Positions 1 through 11,068 of a DNA stretch of 63,332 nucleotides are shown one piece after another. How positions within the stretch are numbered: the stretch's first letter is position 1; every line of letters starts with the position of its first letter. The DNA is from an uncultured bacterium (lineage in GTDB: Bacteria; Bacillota; Clostridia; Peptostreptococcales; Anaerovoracaceae), in contig CAJMLL010000007.1 of NCBI GenBank assembly GCA_905214225.1, positions 1 to 63,332 of the forward strand, given 5' to 3'. The notes beneath the pieces were generated by a model. It ran no database searches. It was not told the origin of the DNA and worked only from the letters and a program-made list of their open reading frames with translations. The translations under genes and the position numbers were made by a program.

Positions 1-3000
1 CCGATGGACAGGATGTGAGAGGCCGCATCAGCAGTCTGCTCGATTCTTGCCGGCTCGGTGTAATGCTCACTTCCCCGCAGGGCCCGGCGCACAGGATCGC
101 GGAGCCACTCGATGACCTGAATCGCGCGCTTGTTGATCTCCATCTGCTTCCAGGTACCTGACAGGTACTTATAGTTGTAGATCTTGCTGTAGAATCCGTA
201 GAGGAAGAAATCCAGCATATCCAGAACGACTGCTTCGCCGCCTTCATGTTCAATGGTTTCCACAATCCGGTTATTGGCATTCGGATGATACTTGACCAGA
301 ATTTCTCCGACTACGCCGACCTTCGGTTTCTTCACATCGCGGCGCTCTACGGCGTCAAACTCAGCAACCATCTGATTGACATTGCTCCTGAACTTCTTTC
401 TGCTGTAATGCAGAGAGTTCTCCACAATGCGGTCATACCAGCTGTCCAGGAGCTTTTCAGATGTTCCCGGATTCTTTTCATAAGGACGGGTCGCGTAGAG
501 CAGACGCATCGCAAGATCTCCATAGGTAATGGCTACGCCAAGCTGGAAGAGCATTTTCGGAGTAACCTTGAATCCCGGATTCTTCTCCAGTCCCACATAG
601 TTGAAGGAGACGACCGGAATCTGTCCCATGCCCATGTCATTCAGTGCCTTTCTGAGAAGGGAGACATAGTTGCTGGCGCGGCATCCGCCGCCGGTCTGTG
701 ACATAAAGACAGCAGTCTTGTTCAGGTCGTATTTTCCGGACTTCAGCGCGGAAATGATCTGTCCCAGGGTCACAATCGTCGGATAGCAGGCATCGTTGTT
801 GATGTACTTCAGACCCTCTTCCACAGAGTTCTCATCTACGGACGGAAGAAGCTCACCATGATAGCCGTATTCCGTCAGGATCGGCTCAAAGTACTGGAAG
901 TGGATCGGCGACATCTGCGGAATCAGGATGGTATAGTCATCCTTCATCTCTTTGGTGAATACCGTACGCTCGAAAGGATGGCTTTCCGGATCACACTTCA
1001 CGTCGCTCTTGTCACGTTCTTCAATGGCAGCTTTCAGCGAACGGATACGGATCTTGGCGGATCCAAGGTTGCTGACTTCATCAATCTTCAGAACCGTATA
1101 CAGTTTATTATGCTGGCGGAGAATTTCTTCTACCTGATCGGTGGTTACCGCATCAACTCCGCAGCCGAAGGAGTTCAGCTGCACGATCTCGACATTGTCA
1201 TGCTCTCCGGCGAATTCTGCTGCCTTGTAGAGGCGGGAATGGTATACCCACTGATCCAGAACACGGATCGGACGGTCCAGATGAACCTTGTCCGCAACGG
1301 AATCCTCCGTCAGAACGACAAAGTCAAAGGAGCTGATCATCTTATCGATGCCGTGATTGATTTCCGGATCCACGTGATACGGACGGCCGCTCAGAACAAC
1401 GCACTTTTTCTTATGGTCCTTTGCGTATTTCAGCGCATAGGCACCCTGCTTGCGGACATCATCCTTAAAGCGGTGCTGCTCCGCTCTCGCCTTCCGGACA
1501 GCGTTTTCGATCTCATTTTCCGGAATGTGGAAACGCTCCAGTTCTCTGACCAGAGCTTTTGCAAGTCTCTCGTCATTATCGTAAGGCAGGAAAGGATGCA
1601 TAAAGCGGACCATATTCTCTTTAAAGATATCGTCCATGTTATTAGCAATCACTTCCGGATAGGTTGCTACAACCGGGCAGTTATAGTGGTTGCCTGCTTC
1701 TTTATCCTCAATCTGCTCATAGTTGATGCAAGGATAGAAGATAAATTTATAGCCGTGATCCACCAGCCACTGAATGTGGCCGTGCACGAGCTTTGCCGGA
1801 TAGCAGGCAGTATCCGAAGAAATGGTCTCAATTCCGCCCTCGTAAATCTTTTTGCTGGACAGAGGGCTGAGTTCTACACGGAATCCCAGCTCTGTAAAGA
1901 AGCGGAACCAGAACGGATAGTCCTCATACATATTCAGAACTCGCGGAATCGCAACGGTTCCGCGTCTTGCGTCGAATTCGGACAAAGGCTGGTACTGGAA
2001 GAGCCTCTTCAGCTTATACTGGTAGAGGTTCGGCAGTCCGCTGCCGTCCGGATTTCCGCCGGCACCCTTTTCACAGCGGTTTCCGGTGATGAAGCGGGAA
2101 CCGTCGCTGAAGCGGTTGATGGTCAGAAGGCACTGGTTTTCACAGCCGTGGCAGCGTCCATTGGAATTCTTTACCTGGAAGTTTTCCAGCTCTTTTGCAT
2201 CCAGAATGGACGACCGTGTCCCCTCCACATAATTTTCCTGGGCGATAATGGCGCATCCGTAGGCACCCATCAGTCCGGCAATATCCGGGCGGATGGCGTT
2301 CTTTCCGACAATCTTCTCAAAAGCACGCAGAACGGCATCGTTCATAAAGGTTCCGCCCTGAACAACGATATGATCTCCGGTTTCATCCGTATTTCTCAGC
2401 TTGATAACTTTATACAGGGCATTCTTAATAACAGAATAGGAAAGTCCGGCAGAAATATCTCCGATGGACGCTCCTTCCTTCTGCGCCTGCTTGACCTTGG
2501 AATTCATAAATACCGTGCAGCGGCTTCCCAGGTCTACCGGATTCTGCGAATACAGCGCTTCCTTCGCAAAGGCACGCGTATCCAGGTTCACAGACTTCGC
2601 ATAGGTCTCCAGGAAGGATCCGCATCCTGCAGAACATGCCTCATTCAGCATGATATTATAGATCGCGCCGTCCTTGATCTTCATGCACTTCATGTCCTGA
2701 CCGCCGATATCCAGGATAAAGTCGACATCCGGCTCAAAGTATGCCGCCGCCTTATAGTGGGCCATGGTTTCAATCTCTCCCATGTCCGCACGGAAACCGG
2801 CTTTGATCAGACCTTCTCCGTATCCGGTTACGCAGGTGTTCGCGATATAGGCGTCTCTTGGCATCTCCTTATACAGATCCGTGAGGATCTGGCGGACAAC
2901 CTCGACCGGGTTTCCTTCATTGCTCCTGTACTCCGTAAACAGAAGATAACGGTCTTCATCCATCAGTGCGGCCTTGGTCGTTGTGGATCCGGCGTCAATT

Positions 3001-3959
3001 CCCAGATAGCAGCGGCCCTTTGCCTTCTTGAGATCTCTCCTTTTGACTTTTGCTTTGTCGTGGCGTGCCTTAAAGGCGTCATACTCCGCCTGATTCTTAA
3101 ACAGCTTGTCCATATGATGGGTATCGGACAGCTTGCTCTCATCGGCTGTATCGATGCGGTGCAGAACCTCAGACAGGGTGACCGGCTGCTCACGGTCTGC
3201 CAGCATCGCCGCGCCCATTGCGACGAAGTTCTTGGCATTCTCCGGGAAAATGACCTGATTCGGCTTCAGATGCAGGATCTCCACGAATCTCTTTCTCAGC
3301 TCAGACAAAAATGTCAGCGGCCCTCCCAGGAAGGCAACATTGCCGCGGATCGGATGGCCGCAGGCAAGACCGCTGATGGTCTGATTGACAACGGCCTGGA
3401 AAATAGACGCAGCAAGGTCAGAAACCGCAGCTCCGTCATTGATCAGAGGCTGAATATCTGTTTTTGCAAATACTCCGCAGCGGGCAGCGATCGGATAAAT
3501 AATCTTGTAATTCTTCGCTGCCTCATTCAGTCCCGCCGCATCGGTATGCAGCAGAATTCCCATCTGGTCGATGAACGCGCCGGTTCCTCCTGCGCAGGTT
3601 CCGTTCATTCTCTGTTCAATCGTCTGTCCGTAGAACGTGATCTTGGCATCCTCGCCGCCAAGCTCGATGACACAGTCTGTCTGCGGAATCAGCGTCTCAA
3701 CCGCCTTGCTGCAGGTGATTACCTCCTGCTCAAAACGGATGCCGATCAGCTTGGCAAATGAAAGTCCGCCGGATCCGGTAATCACCGGACGGAACTCTAT
3801 ATCACCGAGCTCATCATACATCTCTTTCAGAAGCTCATGAACCTTGAGGAATACATCGGAATTATGACGTTCATAGCGGTCATAGACAACTTCATTATCC
3901 TCGTTCAGCAGAACCAGTTTTACGGTAGTTGAGCCAATATCGATTCCTAATCTCTTCAT
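1..3959 (-). CDS. 2-hydroxyacyl-CoA dehydratase activator, giant tandem-activase form (3' end beyond window)
   Basis: Starts at ATG 3959 and stays open to the left edge, giving 1319 visible residues; the family is usually about 1400, so only the C-terminus is missing. Two ASKHA-type activase domains are visible: residues 1-260 ([25 protein letters not shown]) and about 315-600 ([29 protein letters not shown]). They are followed by a cysteine motif (CHGCENQC, about residue 603), a DUF2229-like region and a dehydratase-subunit-like C-terminal half. Activases of this family use ATP and a bridging [4Fe-4S] cluster to inject a low-potential electron into (R)-2-hydroxyacyl-CoA dehydratases and benzoyl-CoA-reductase-like enzymes. 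No partner gene lies next to it inside the window, so the substrate is unknown. The long plus-strand reading frame across it is an antisense shadow. Confidence 0.9.
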   Translation of the reverse strand, partial: MKRLGIDIGSTTVKLVLLNEDNEVVYDRYERHNSDVFLKVHELLKEMYDELGDIEFRPVITGSGGLSFAKLIGIRFEQEVITCSKAVETLIPQTDCVIELGGEDAKITFYGQTIEQRMNGTCAGGTGAFIDQMGILLHTDAAGLNEAAKNYKIIYPIAARCGVFAKTDIQPLINDGAAVSDLAASIFQAVVNQTISGLACGHPIRGNVAFLGGPLTFLSELRKRFVEILHLKPNQVIFPENAKNFVAMGAAMLADREQPVTLSEVLHRIDTADESKLSDTHHMDKLFKNQAEYDAFKARHDKAKVKRRDLKKAKGRCYLGIDAGSTTTKAALMDEDRYLLFTEYRSNEGNPVEVVRQILTDLYKEMPRDAYIANTCVTGYGEGLIKAGFRADMGEIETMAHYKAAAYFEPDVDFILDIGGQDMKCMKIKDGAIYNIMLNEACSAGCGSFLETYAKSVNLDTRAFAKEALYSQNPVDLGSRCTVFMNSKVKQAQKEGASIGDISAGLSYSVIKNALYKVIKLRNTDETGDHIVVQGGTFMNDAVLRAFEKIVGKNAIRPDIAGLMGAYGCAIIAQENYVEGTRSSILDAKELENFQVKNSNGRCHGCENQCLLTINRFSDGSRFITGNRCEKGAGGNPDGSGLPNLYQYKLKRLFQYQPLSEFDARRGTVAIPRVLNMYEDYPFWFRFFTELGFRVELSPLSSKKIYEGGIETISSDTACYPAKLVHGHIQWLVDHGYKFIFYPCINYEQIEDKEAGNHYNCPVVATYPEVIANNMDDIFKENMVRFMHPFLPYDNDERLAKALVRELERFHIPENEIENAVRKARAEQHRFKDDVRKQGAYALKYAKDHKKKCVVLSGRPYHVDPEINHGIDKMISSFDFVVLTEDSVADKVHLDRPIRVLDQWVYHSRLYKAAEFAGEHDNVEIVQLNSFGCGVDAVTTDQVEEILRQHNKLYTVLKIDEVSNLGSAKIRIRSLKAAIEERDKSDVKCDPESHPFERTVFTKEMKDDYTILIPQMSPIHFQYFEPILTEYGYHGELLPSVDENSVEEGLKYINNDACYPTIVTLGQIISALKSGKYDLNKTAVFMSQTGGGCRASNYVSLLRKALNDMGMGQIPVVSFNYVGLEKNPGFKVTPKMLFQLGVAITYGDLAMRLLYATRPYEKNPGTSEKLLDSWYDRIVENSLHYSRKKFRSNVNQMVAEFDAVERRDVKKPKVGVVGEILVKYHPNANNRIVETIEHEGGEAVVLDMLDFFLYGFYSKIYNYKYLSGTWKQMEINKRAIQVIEWLRDPVRRALRGSEHYTEPARIEQTADAASHILSI

Positions 3960-4108
3960 CTTATACCTTCACCTCTTCAGGCAGTCCTCTGAAAATCAGA
4001 AGGCCGCCGTCCCTTTTCAACATTATCTTATCTTTCCGCCGGCTGTCCGATAACTTCTCCAACGGCTTCCGGATATTGTCAAATCAGGGATTTACCCTTT
4101 TACGCAGC

Positions 4109-5598
4109 CTACTGCGCCTCCGGCCGTTGATCCAGCGGCTTGATTTCTTTTTTATATAAATGCAGAACCATCAGCAGAGAACTGATAAATCCTGCGCATT
4201 CCGCAAGCGGAAAGGAAAACCATGATGCCGTTACGCCAAGTGTATGGAACAGGATGTAGGCAAACGGCAGGATGCATACCAGCTGACGAATGACCGATAC
4301 AATCAAACTGTATACACCATGTCCGACGCCCTGAAACAGGGTCGAGGACATTATTCCAAATGACGCCGGAATAAAGAGGACATTATTCCAAATGACGCCG
4401 GAATAAAACAGAGACTGATTCTTCTCAGCGCGGGAACGCCCATCTGCAGCATGGCCTGATTGGCGCTGAACAGTTTCAGCAGCTGCGAAGGGAAGATCTG
4501 GAAGATCAGGAATCCTGCGAACATGATCACCAGAGCCGTTTCAATGCCCCTTTTATAGGTCAGCATCAGCCGCTTTCTGTTCCGCGCGCCGAAGTTATAT
4601 CCCATAATCGGCATCGCACCCTGGTTCAGGCCGAATACCGGCATGAACACAAAGGACTGCAGCTTGAAATATGCGCCAAGGACCGCAACCGCCGTAGGGA
4701 TCGAACTCAGAATCTGGTTGTATCCCAGCAGCATGATGGAGCCGATGGACTGCATAATGATGGACGGAAGTCCGACATCGTATATATCTTTTACCACGCC
4801 CCAGTCAATATGAAAGCCCTTCAGCTGAATTCTGACATCGCGGTCTTTACGGAAAAATACAATCCATGCCATGCTCATGGCGACGAACTGTCCGATAACC
4901 GTAGCCAGCGCCGCTCCCGCGACACCGAGCTTCGGCGCTCCGATGAGCCCGAAGATCAGAATCGGATCCAGAATAATGTTTACAACCGCTCCGCTCATAC
5001 TGATCGCCATCGGCGCAATCATATTGCCGGTGGACTGGAGCACCTTCTCAATCATCATATCGATAGAACTGAAGATACTCAGACACATGACGATGCTTCC
5101 ATATTCCACTCCATACTTCCAGGTCACCGGATCGCTCGTATAGGAGCTCATAAACGGCCGGATCAGGACGAGTCCCACGAACAGAAAGATCATCGCATTC
5201 ATCACGGCAATCCGGATGCTGGTCGACGCGGCCTGGTCCGCCGCCTTATAATTTCTTGCTCCCAGACGTCTGGCTATCAGAGAGTTCACTCCGACGCCGC
5301 TTCCGACGAACAGGGAGATCATCAGCATCTGAAGCGGCATGATGAAAGAAACTGCCGTCAGCGCCTTCTGGCTGACCATCGCGACGAATATACTATCCAC
5401 GATATTGTAAAGCGCGTTGATTGTCATCGACGCAATTGCCGGTCCGGACATCTGCAGAAGCAGTTTTCCAATCGGTACTTCACCCATCTTATCGGATGTG
5501 CTTGCATCTCTCTTATGGATTTCTTCTTCGACATGCTGGGCCCGGACGAGTTCCGCGTCTTTCTTCCCGGAAAGACTTTCGTCTTTTGATTTACGCAT
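4109..5598 (-). pseudogene. MATE family multidrug exporter, frameshifted by a 32-bp tandem duplication
   Basis: Starts at ATG 5598 behind a GAGGAGG ribosome site. The reading frame gives a 415-residue MATE (Na+ or H+/drug antiporter) protein with a hydrophilic N-terminus of about 40 residues and then regularly spaced membrane helices, ending early at 4351. The missing C-terminal part (from MSSTLFQGVGHG) continues in another frame to 4109. Removing one copy of the duplicated 32 bases (4344-4407) restores one frame of roughly 480 residues, reading through FIPASFGIMSSTLF. As it stands, the product lacks its last two or so membrane helices. The rest of the sequence is undamaged, so the lesion is recent, reversible by slippage, or an assembly error. 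Confidence 0.85.
4344..4407. repeat. Perfect 32-bp tandem duplication inside the MATE gene
   Basis: Two identical, directly adjacent 32-base copies, 4344-4375 and 4376-4407, each beginning GAGGACATTATTCC and ending CCGGAATAAA on the plus strand. Because 32 is not a multiple of three, the second copy shifts the reading frame and creates the stop at 4351. The repeat is seen directly in the sequence. Confidence 0.97.
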
Positions 5599-5616
5599 GT
5601 TTTTCCTCCTCAGTAT

Positions 5617-5647
5617 TTTACGAGTTCAGGTCGTAAACTTCATTATA
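5617..5647 (-). promoter_or_regulatory. Promoter -10 and palindromic operator for the MATE gene
   Basis: On the minus strand a consensus TATAAT (5642-5647) lies upstream of the MATE start. Immediately downstream of it is a perfect inverted repeat, TTTACGA-N7-TCGTAAA (5617-5637), which would cover the transcription start. This is the usual place for a TetR- or MarR-type repressor of an efflux pump. No such regulator gene is adjacent. The -35 box is weak. Confidence 0.5.
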
Positions 5648-5738
5648 CAATTCTTTGAATTTATCAAATTTCCAACGGCATTCTTTTTCCTTGCAGCTCC
5701 CCTTTTTTCACTTGTTAACCAGCCGGTTCGCTCCGCAG

Positions 5739-5768
5739 TAAAAAAGAGCTGCTCTCCCGGCAGCTCTC
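5739..5768 (-). terminator. Rho-independent terminator of rnpB
   Basis: On the minus strand, GAGCTGC-loop-GCAGCTC followed by TTTTTT, about 45 bases past the mature 3' end of the RNase P RNA. Confidence 0.85.
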
Positions 5769-5811
5769 GTCGCGATCCTATAGCGGATCTAAACTCCTCA
5801 ATTCTTATAAA

Positions 5812-6160
5812 ATGCGGGACAGGTCTGTAAGCCGGGTTCTGTATTTGACGATCATCTATCTAGGCGAAACATCTCTGCTCGCTCATGCGGTCCACCAACT
5901 GAACGGCGGCGGGCAGCCGCCTTACGTTCACCGACCTTGCTCCGGATGGGGTTTACACGGCCGCTGCGTCTCCGCAGCGCCGGTGAGCTCTTGCCTCACC
6001 ATTTCAACCTTGCCACGGCATTACCCGTTTCGGCGGTATGTTTCTGTTGCACTTTCCCTATGATTACTCACGCCGGATGTTATCACGGCATCCTTGCCCT
6101 GTGGAGCCCGGACTTTCCTCATGCCTAAGCACGCGACCGTCTGGCCTGCCCACATCGTCC
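5812..6160 (-). ncRNA. rnpB: RNase P RNA component, bacterial class A type
   Basis: The catalytic RNA that removes tRNA 5' leaders. Recognised on the minus strand by the conserved 5' block GAGGAAAGTCCGGGCTCCA near 6120-6100, the ACAGAAACATACCGCC-type block near 6040, and the 3' block AGAACCCGGCTTACAGACC near 5840-5820. The two ends pair as helix P1 (ATGTGGGCAGG with CCTG-T-CCCGCAT), which sets the ends given here to within a few bases. A terminator follows. The RNA starts directly downstream of the Nif3-like gene. Confidence 0.95.
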
Positions 6161-6164
6161 TAGC

Positions 6165-6944
6165 TTAACATAGAAACGGGTTGAGATCAAGTTCAGATTC
6201 CAGAATTTCACATTCTCCCTCTGGAATTCTGCTCCTGAGCTTTTCTGCCATATTGGCCGGAAAAATTTTCTCCGTTCCATAATGTCCGGCGTCAAGAACG
6301 TTCATTCCCTGCTGCAGGGCGGCTTGCGCGTCATGATACTTCAAGTCTCCGGTAATAAACAGTTCACAGCCTGCGTCTTTTGCGGTTTTGATAAACTCTG
6401 CGCCGGCTCCGGTGCACCAAGCCGCCCTCTGCACCATCGCGTCCGGATCCCCGCATGCGTGAAGGAACTTCCGGTCAATTCCAAGCTTTTCCGCCGCATA
6501 GCCGATAAACGTACGGAAAGGCAGCGGCTCAGGCAGCTCTCCGCGCCGGCAGATCTTCTCATCATCACCGAGAAGACGGATGTTCTGCATGCCCAGAAAC
6601 GCTCCCAGGTCATCGTTGTTTCCGCCCGGCATGATATCAAAGGACGTGTGGCAGGCATAGTGCGTAATCCCCGCTCTCACCATCTGAAGAACCATTCTGC
6701 CCTCTGTGTCATCCGGCTCGATTTTCTTCAGACTGTAGAACAGAAGCGGGTGATGGGTCAGGAGAAACTGTGCATGTTTTTCTTCCGCCTCCCGGATGAC
6801 CGCCGGCGACGCCTCCAGGGCAAGCAGGATCCGGGAAACCTCCTCCGGACCGGCATCCACCTGCATGCCGCAGTTATCCCAGTCCTCCTGCAGCGAACTC
6901 GGACAGATTTCTTCAATGATCTTCAGTATCTCCTGTTTTTTCAT
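6165..6944 (-). CDS. Nif3-like dinuclear metal centre protein (DUF34, YqfO/YbgI family)
   Basis: 259 residues. N-terminal WDNCGMQV and the metal-binding LLTHHPLLF and CHTSFD motifs place it in the DUF34/Nif3 family, whose members form toroidal hexamers with a two-metal site. It lacks the PII-like insert seen in the roughly 370-residue Bacillus form. Some members are annotated as GTP cyclohydrolase I type 2, but the physiological role is unsettled. It is the last gene of the dgt-dnaG-rpoD-trmK series; the rpoD-trmK-Nif3 order is typical of Bacillota. The stop codon abuts the 5' end of rnpB. Confidence 0.9.
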   Translation of the reverse strand: MKKQEILKIIEEICPSSLQEDWDNCGMQVDAGPEEVSRILLALEASPAVIREAEEKHAQFLLTHHPLLFYSLKKIEPDDTEGRMVLQMVRAGITHYACHTSFDIMPGGNNDDLGAFLGMQNIRLLGDDEKICRRGELPEPLPFRTFIGYAAEKLGIDRKFLHACGDPDAMVQRAAWCTGAGAEFIKTAKDAGCELFITGDLKYHDAQAALQQGMNVLDAGHYGTEKIFPANMAEKLRSRIPEGECEILESELDLNPFLC

Positions 6945-7004
6945 TTTATCTTCCTCCCGAAATAATCTGCTTCATGGCCGGACGGATTTCTGCCGCCTGA
7001 AGGC

Positions 7005-7781
7005 TCAGCCTCTTATCTGCTCCTTTTTATCCAGAAGCATCTTCAGCCGCAGCACGGCTGCCTCCGTTTCTCTGCTGTCAGAATGCTCGCTTTTCCTCTG
7101 ATTCTGAAGGATTTTCTCCTGCTTCTGAAGCTCTTTTGCCAGGTATTCCCGCATGTACGGCTCTCCGGAAGCCAGGCTGTCCGGGTAGGAATACTCCGCC
7201 TGAATCTCAGGCGGAAGGCTCTGGAATACGTGCAGGTCTGGCATCTTTACAGCCGGGCTGCCTTCTTGCTGCTTCCCCTTTTCCGATGTGGTTTTTGTCC
7301 CCTCTGACAAAGGCGAAACAACAAGGATTTCACACAGGCGCTTTCCCTCCGGGGCGATCTGCTCGCGCAGGATCTGAAAGCCGCAGACGGAAAGCCGCCA
7401 CCTGAGATAGCCCGGATTGCTCCGCGGCTGAAGAACAAAGCGCGGAAAAGTCCGCGCTTTCTCAAGGTCGTATTCCAGAATGTCTGCGATCAGGATTCCA
7501 CCGATGCCCGCCATGACGATGCTGCCTGCCTCGCCGCATTTCAGGACCTGAAGGCCGTCTCCCAGGCGCAGGTCAGGCACGATGTCCGGAAGCTCCGCCT
7601 TCCAGTCGTCTTCCGCCTTCTTCAGCGACCCGCTGCTCACGTCGCAGAGAATCACATGGGGGCAGATGCCCTCCTTCTGCAGGCGGATCGGAAGATAGGC
7701 GTGATCGGTGCCGATGTCTGCCATTGCAGCTCCTGCGGTAACTTCATCCATGATGGTCTGTAACCTTCTGCTCCACTTCAT
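7005..7781 (-). CDS. trmK: tRNA (adenine(22)-N1)-methyltransferase TrmK
   Basis: 258 residues. The N-terminal Rossmann domain has the SAM-binding motif MADIGTDHAYLPI (residues about 20-32) and the acidic VILCDVSSGSLKKA segment. The C-terminal half is a charged coiled coil (about 210-250) typical of TrmK, which methylates N1 of A22 in tRNA. The gene lies 3 bases downstream of rpoD, so the two are almost certainly co-transcribed and probably translationally coupled. This is a conserved pair in Bacillota. Confidence 0.9.
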   Translation of the reverse strand: MKWSRRLQTIMDEVTAGAAMADIGTDHAYLPIRLQKEGICPHVILCDVSSGSLKKAEDDWKAELPDIVPDLRLGDGLQVLKCGEAGSIVMAGIGGILIADILEYDLEKARTFPRFVLQPRSNPGYLRWRLSVCGFQILREQIAPEGKRLCEILVVSPLSEGTKTTSEKGKQQEGSPAVKMPDLHVFQSLPPEIQAEYSYPDSLASGEPYMREYLAKELQKQEKILQNQRKSEHSDSRETEAAVLRLKMLLDKKEQIRG

Positions 7782-7784
7782 GAT

Positions 7785-9083
7785 TTACTCCAGATAATCC
7801 TTCAGCTTCTTGCTTCTGCTCGGATGACGGAGCTTTCTCAGGGCCTTTGCCTCGATCTGACGGATACGCTCTCTGGTGACGTCGAATTCTTTTCCGACTT
7901 CTTCCAGGGTGCGGGAACGTCCGTCGTCCAGGCCGAATCTCAGGCGCAGCACTTTCTGCTCACGGTCGGTCAGGGTTCCCAGAACTTCAACCAGCTGCTC
8001 CTTCAGCATGGAGAATGCCGCGGCTTCTGCCGGTGCCGGAACGTCGTCGTCCGGAATGAAGTCGCCCAGATGGCTGTCTTCCTCTTCGCCGATAGGTGTC
8101 TCCAGGGAAACCGGCTCCTGTGCGATCTTCTGGATCTCACGGACCTTCTCAACGCTGATGTTCATTTCCTTGGAAATTTCTTCCGGGGTCGGCTCGCGGC
8201 CGAGTTCCTGAAGCAGGGTTCTGGAAACGCGGATCAGCTTGTTGATGGTCTCTACCATGTGAACCGGGATTCTGATGGTTCTGGCCTGGTCGGCGATGGA
8301 ACGGGTGATGGCCTGACGGATCCACCATGTCGCATAGGTGGAGAATTTATAACCCTTCTTGTAGTCGAACTTGTCAACGGCCTTGATCAGTCCCAGGTTT
8401 CCTTCCTGAATCAGGTCCAGGAAGAGCATGCCTCTTCCGACATAGCGCTTGGCAATGCTGACAACCAGACGAAGGTTTGCTTCGCAGAGCTTTTTCTTTG
8501 CCTCTTCATCGCCGGATTCCATGCGCTTTGCGAGCTCTACCTCTTCATCGGCAGTAAGCAGAGGCACTTTTCCGATTTCCTTGAGGTACATTCTGACCGG
8601 GTCGTCGACGGCGATTCCCTTAGGAACAGTTGCGTCGACATCGATCTCTCCGTTTTTCTTCAGAACGACGCCGTCGGAATCGTCATTATCATTATCATCA
8701 TTATCGTCTCCGCCGTCATTGATCAGCTCGATTCCCTGCTCCAGGAGCTGTTCATAGATATCCACAACGGCGTTCTTATCGTGAATGTCGATATCGTAGG
8801 GATCCAGAGCCTGGTCAATTTCCTCGTAGGTCAGTGTATTTTTGTCCTTGCCCTTTTTCCCCTTTGCGATCTTGGAAAGCTGCAGCAGAATATCTGTTTT
8901 CATCTGCGCCAGCTCTTCCTTCGACATACCTGTATACTCATCCGTCTGTTTCTTATCTTCTGCCGCCTTTTTCTTTGCTGCAGAAGCCTTCTTTCCCGCA
9001 GTTTTCTTTGCTGCGGAAGCACCGGATTTCTTCGATGTCTTTTTTGCTGCAGATGCTGTTGTCTTACTCACTTTATCACTCAT
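7785..9083 (-). CDS. rpoD: Primary RNA polymerase sigma factor SigA/RpoD
   Basis: 432 residues, a full-length sigma-70 group 1 factor. The first 40 residues are a Lys/Ala/Ser-rich low-complexity tail (repeated SAAKK). An acidic Asp/Asn run (about 125-140) separates region 1.1 from the core. Region 1.2 ([12 protein letters not shown]), region 2 ([38 protein letters not shown] and [15 protein letters not shown]), region 3 and region 4 ([42 protein letters not shown]) are all present. It sits 18 bases after dnaG, the classical macromolecular-synthesis operon arrangement. Confidence 0.98.
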   Translation of the reverse strand: MSDKVSKTTASAAKKTSKKSGASAAKKTAGKKASAAKKKAAEDKKQTDEYTGMSKEELAQMKTDILLQLSKIAKGKKGKDKNTLTYEEIDQALDPYDIDIHDKNAVVDIYEQLLEQGIELINDGGDDNDDNDNDDSDGVVLKKNGEIDVDATVPKGIAVDDPVRMYLKEIGKVPLLTADEEVELAKRMESGDEEAKKKLCEANLRLVVSIAKRYVGRGMLFLDLIQEGNLGLIKAVDKFDYKKGYKFSTYATWWIRQAITRSIADQARTIRIPVHMVETINKLIRVSRTLLQELGREPTPEEISKEMNISVEKVREIQKIAQEPVSLETPIGEEEDSHLGDFIPDDDVPAPAEAAAFSMLKEQLVEVLGTLTDREQKVLRLRFGLDDGRSRTLEEVGKEFDVTRERIRQIEAKALRKLRHPSRSKKLKDYLE

Positions 9084-9101
9084 ATATCCTCTGTTCTCCT
9101 C

Positions 9102-10886
9102 TTACTTTCCAGACTGCAGGCGCTTGATCTCCTTTTGCACTCGCATGAGATCGGAAGACCAGGCGCGGATTTTATCTGCGTTTTCGTTTTCGTCTGCCAT
9201 GGACAGCATGGTAATCAGTTCCTTTTCGCGGGCGGTCATTCTGCTGATCTCCCAGGTCCTGACACAATCGTGAAAAACACGGTCTGCCTGGCTGGGATCA
9301 ACGGCCACATTACTCAGAATCTGCTGCAGAACTTCCCGTTCTTCCTGGGGAAGTGTGTCCAGCAGCTGGTTGACGTCGATTTTCCTCTGCTCCGGATTCT
9401 GCAGAAGGATCGCAAGCACGTCCTTTGACAGTCCGCTTTCCATCATTCCGGGATATTTATCCAGATCTTTCACGCGGGAGGGATCATCGATCACCAGCTT
9501 CAGGAGCGTTCTCTCCCACGACGGAACGGAACGGGCGCCGGAGCGGATTTCCTTTCTCTTCTGCCTCTCCCTCTCGTCTTCTCTTCTGTCCTGCGCGTAG
9601 GCGCCCCGGCTGTTCTGTGCAGCCATGCCGACTTCCCGGCTCATGGCATCTCTGGAAATCCGCATCTCCTGCGCGACCCTGGTCACATATTCCTCCTGCT
9701 CGACAGGATCCAGGGCGGCGATGATCTGTGCGGCTTCCTTCAGATAAGCAATTTTTCCTTCACTTGACTGAAGGTCAGAATGCCTCCTTGCCGTATCCAG
9801 CTTATACTCCGCATAGGGGAGCGCCCCCTCGATCAGCTTCAGAAAGGCTTCTTTTCCGTTCTTTTTCACGAATTCATCCGGATCTTTTCCGTCTGTGACA
9901 TGCAGAACTCTAACAGAACACCGCTCCTTTCTCAGAATTTCAATGCCTCTCAGTGCAGCCTTTCTTCCGGCATTATCCGCGTCGTAAGAAAGGACGACGC
10001 TGTCCGTATAGCGGTGCAGAAGTCTTGCCTGATTTTCTGTCAGCGCCGTTCCCAGGGACGCGCACACATTCTGAATCCCGCTCTGATACAGGGCGATCGC
10101 ATCCATATAACCTTCCACAAGAATCAGATAATGTTCTTTTCCCGCATCCCTTCTGGAGATGTTCAGGCCGTAAAGATTATTCTTTTTCTGAAAGACTCTG
10201 GATTCCGGCGAATTCAGATATTTCGCGGGCGTATTGCTGTCCAGCGCGCGGCCCCCGAATCCGATGACCTTTCCCGACGTGTTGATAATCGGGAACATGA
10301 CCCGGTTTCTGAATCTGTCATATATTTTCCCCCTGCTCTGAGAAACCAAACCGAGTTCCAGCATGATTTTATCCGGCACCTTCTGGGATTTCAGATAGCG
10401 GTAGAGGCTGTCCCACTGGCCGTCTGCGTATCCGATGCCGAACTTCTTCAGAATTCTCGGTTCAATCTGCCGGCCCTTCATATAGCTGTAGCCCGGATTG
10501 GGACCGCCGGTGAAGGCCCGGTAAAAGTATGCGGCAGCCATGCGGTTAACCTCGTAGTAGGGCTTTAAATCGTTTCCTGCCCGCGAAAACTTTTCCATCG
10601 GGATTCCGTATTCTTCAGAAAGCTTTTCGACGGCTTCCGTAAAGTCCAGATTATCGTATTTCTCAACAAAGGCGATGACATCGCCCCTGGCTCCGCATCC
10701 GAAACAGTTGAAATACTGACGGCTTTCCGAAACCATAAAGGACGGGGTCTTTTCATTGTGAAACGGACAAAGACCCTTAAAATTAGCCCCTGCCCGTTTT
10801 AACTTCACTCTGCGTCCGACCACATCCACGATATTGATCTGGTTCTTCAGATTTTCTATGGATTCCTTTGAAAATGAAAACGCCAT
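9102..10886 (-). CDS. dnaG: DNA primase DnaG
   Basis: 594 residues. The N-terminal CHC2 zinc finger (CPFHNEKTPSF, with FNCFGCGARGD about 20 residues on) is followed by the TOPRIM catalytic domain, with LVEGYMDAIALYQSG near residue 260 and SYDADNAGRKAA near 310. The C-terminal part from about 430 is the helicase-binding region. DnaG makes RNA primers for Okazaki fragments together with replicative helicase. Co-directional with rpoD and dgt. The opposite-strand ORFs across this gene are shadows. Confidence 0.97.
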   Translation of the reverse strand: MAFSFSKESIENLKNQINIVDVVGRRVKLKRAGANFKGLCPFHNEKTPSFMVSESRQYFNCFGCGARGDVIAFVEKYDNLDFTEAVEKLSEEYGIPMEKFSRAGNDLKPYYEVNRMAAAYFYRAFTGGPNPGYSYMKGRQIEPRILKKFGIGYADGQWDSLYRYLKSQKVPDKIMLELGLVSQSRGKIYDRFRNRVMFPIINTSGKVIGFGGRALDSNTPAKYLNSPESRVFQKKNNLYGLNISRRDAGKEHYLILVEGYMDAIALYQSGIQNVCASLGTALTENQARLLHRYTDSVVLSYDADNAGRKAALRGIEILRKERCSVRVLHVTDGKDPDEFVKKNGKEAFLKLIEGALPYAEYKLDTARRHSDLQSSEGKIAYLKEAAQIIAALDPVEQEEYVTRVAQEMRISRDAMSREVGMAAQNSRGAYAQDRREDERERQKRKEIRSGARSVPSWERTLLKLVIDDPSRVKDLDKYPGMMESGLSKDVLAILLQNPEQRKIDVNQLLDTLPQEEREVLQQILSNVAVDPSQADRVFHDCVRTWEISRMTAREKELITMLSMADENENADKIRAWSSDLMRVQKEIKRLQSGK

Positions 10887-11068
10887 GTATTCCTCCGCTG
10901 TAATACGTCCATATTCTATTATTCGCTGTCGTTTCCGATTTCCTTTAATTTTTTTGAAATAAATTAGAAATAAAGCAGAAAAAGTTCCGCGGCCTGTTTC
11001 TGCCGCTCCGGAAGTTCTCTTTTACCGCTTTCCAGAACCGCTTCATCACTTGTATCTGCTATCCTCTT

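Noticed and set aside
858..3761. 967-codon open frame on the plus strand
   Set aside because: It is antisense to the dehydratase activator, whose minus-strand frame carries all recognisable motifs; the plus-strand translation has no family features.
7824..9428. 534-codon plus-strand frame across rpoD and the end of dnaG
   Set aside because: Shadow of two certain genes on the other strand; low-complexity translation mirrors the Lys/Ala and Asp/Asn runs of the sigma factor.
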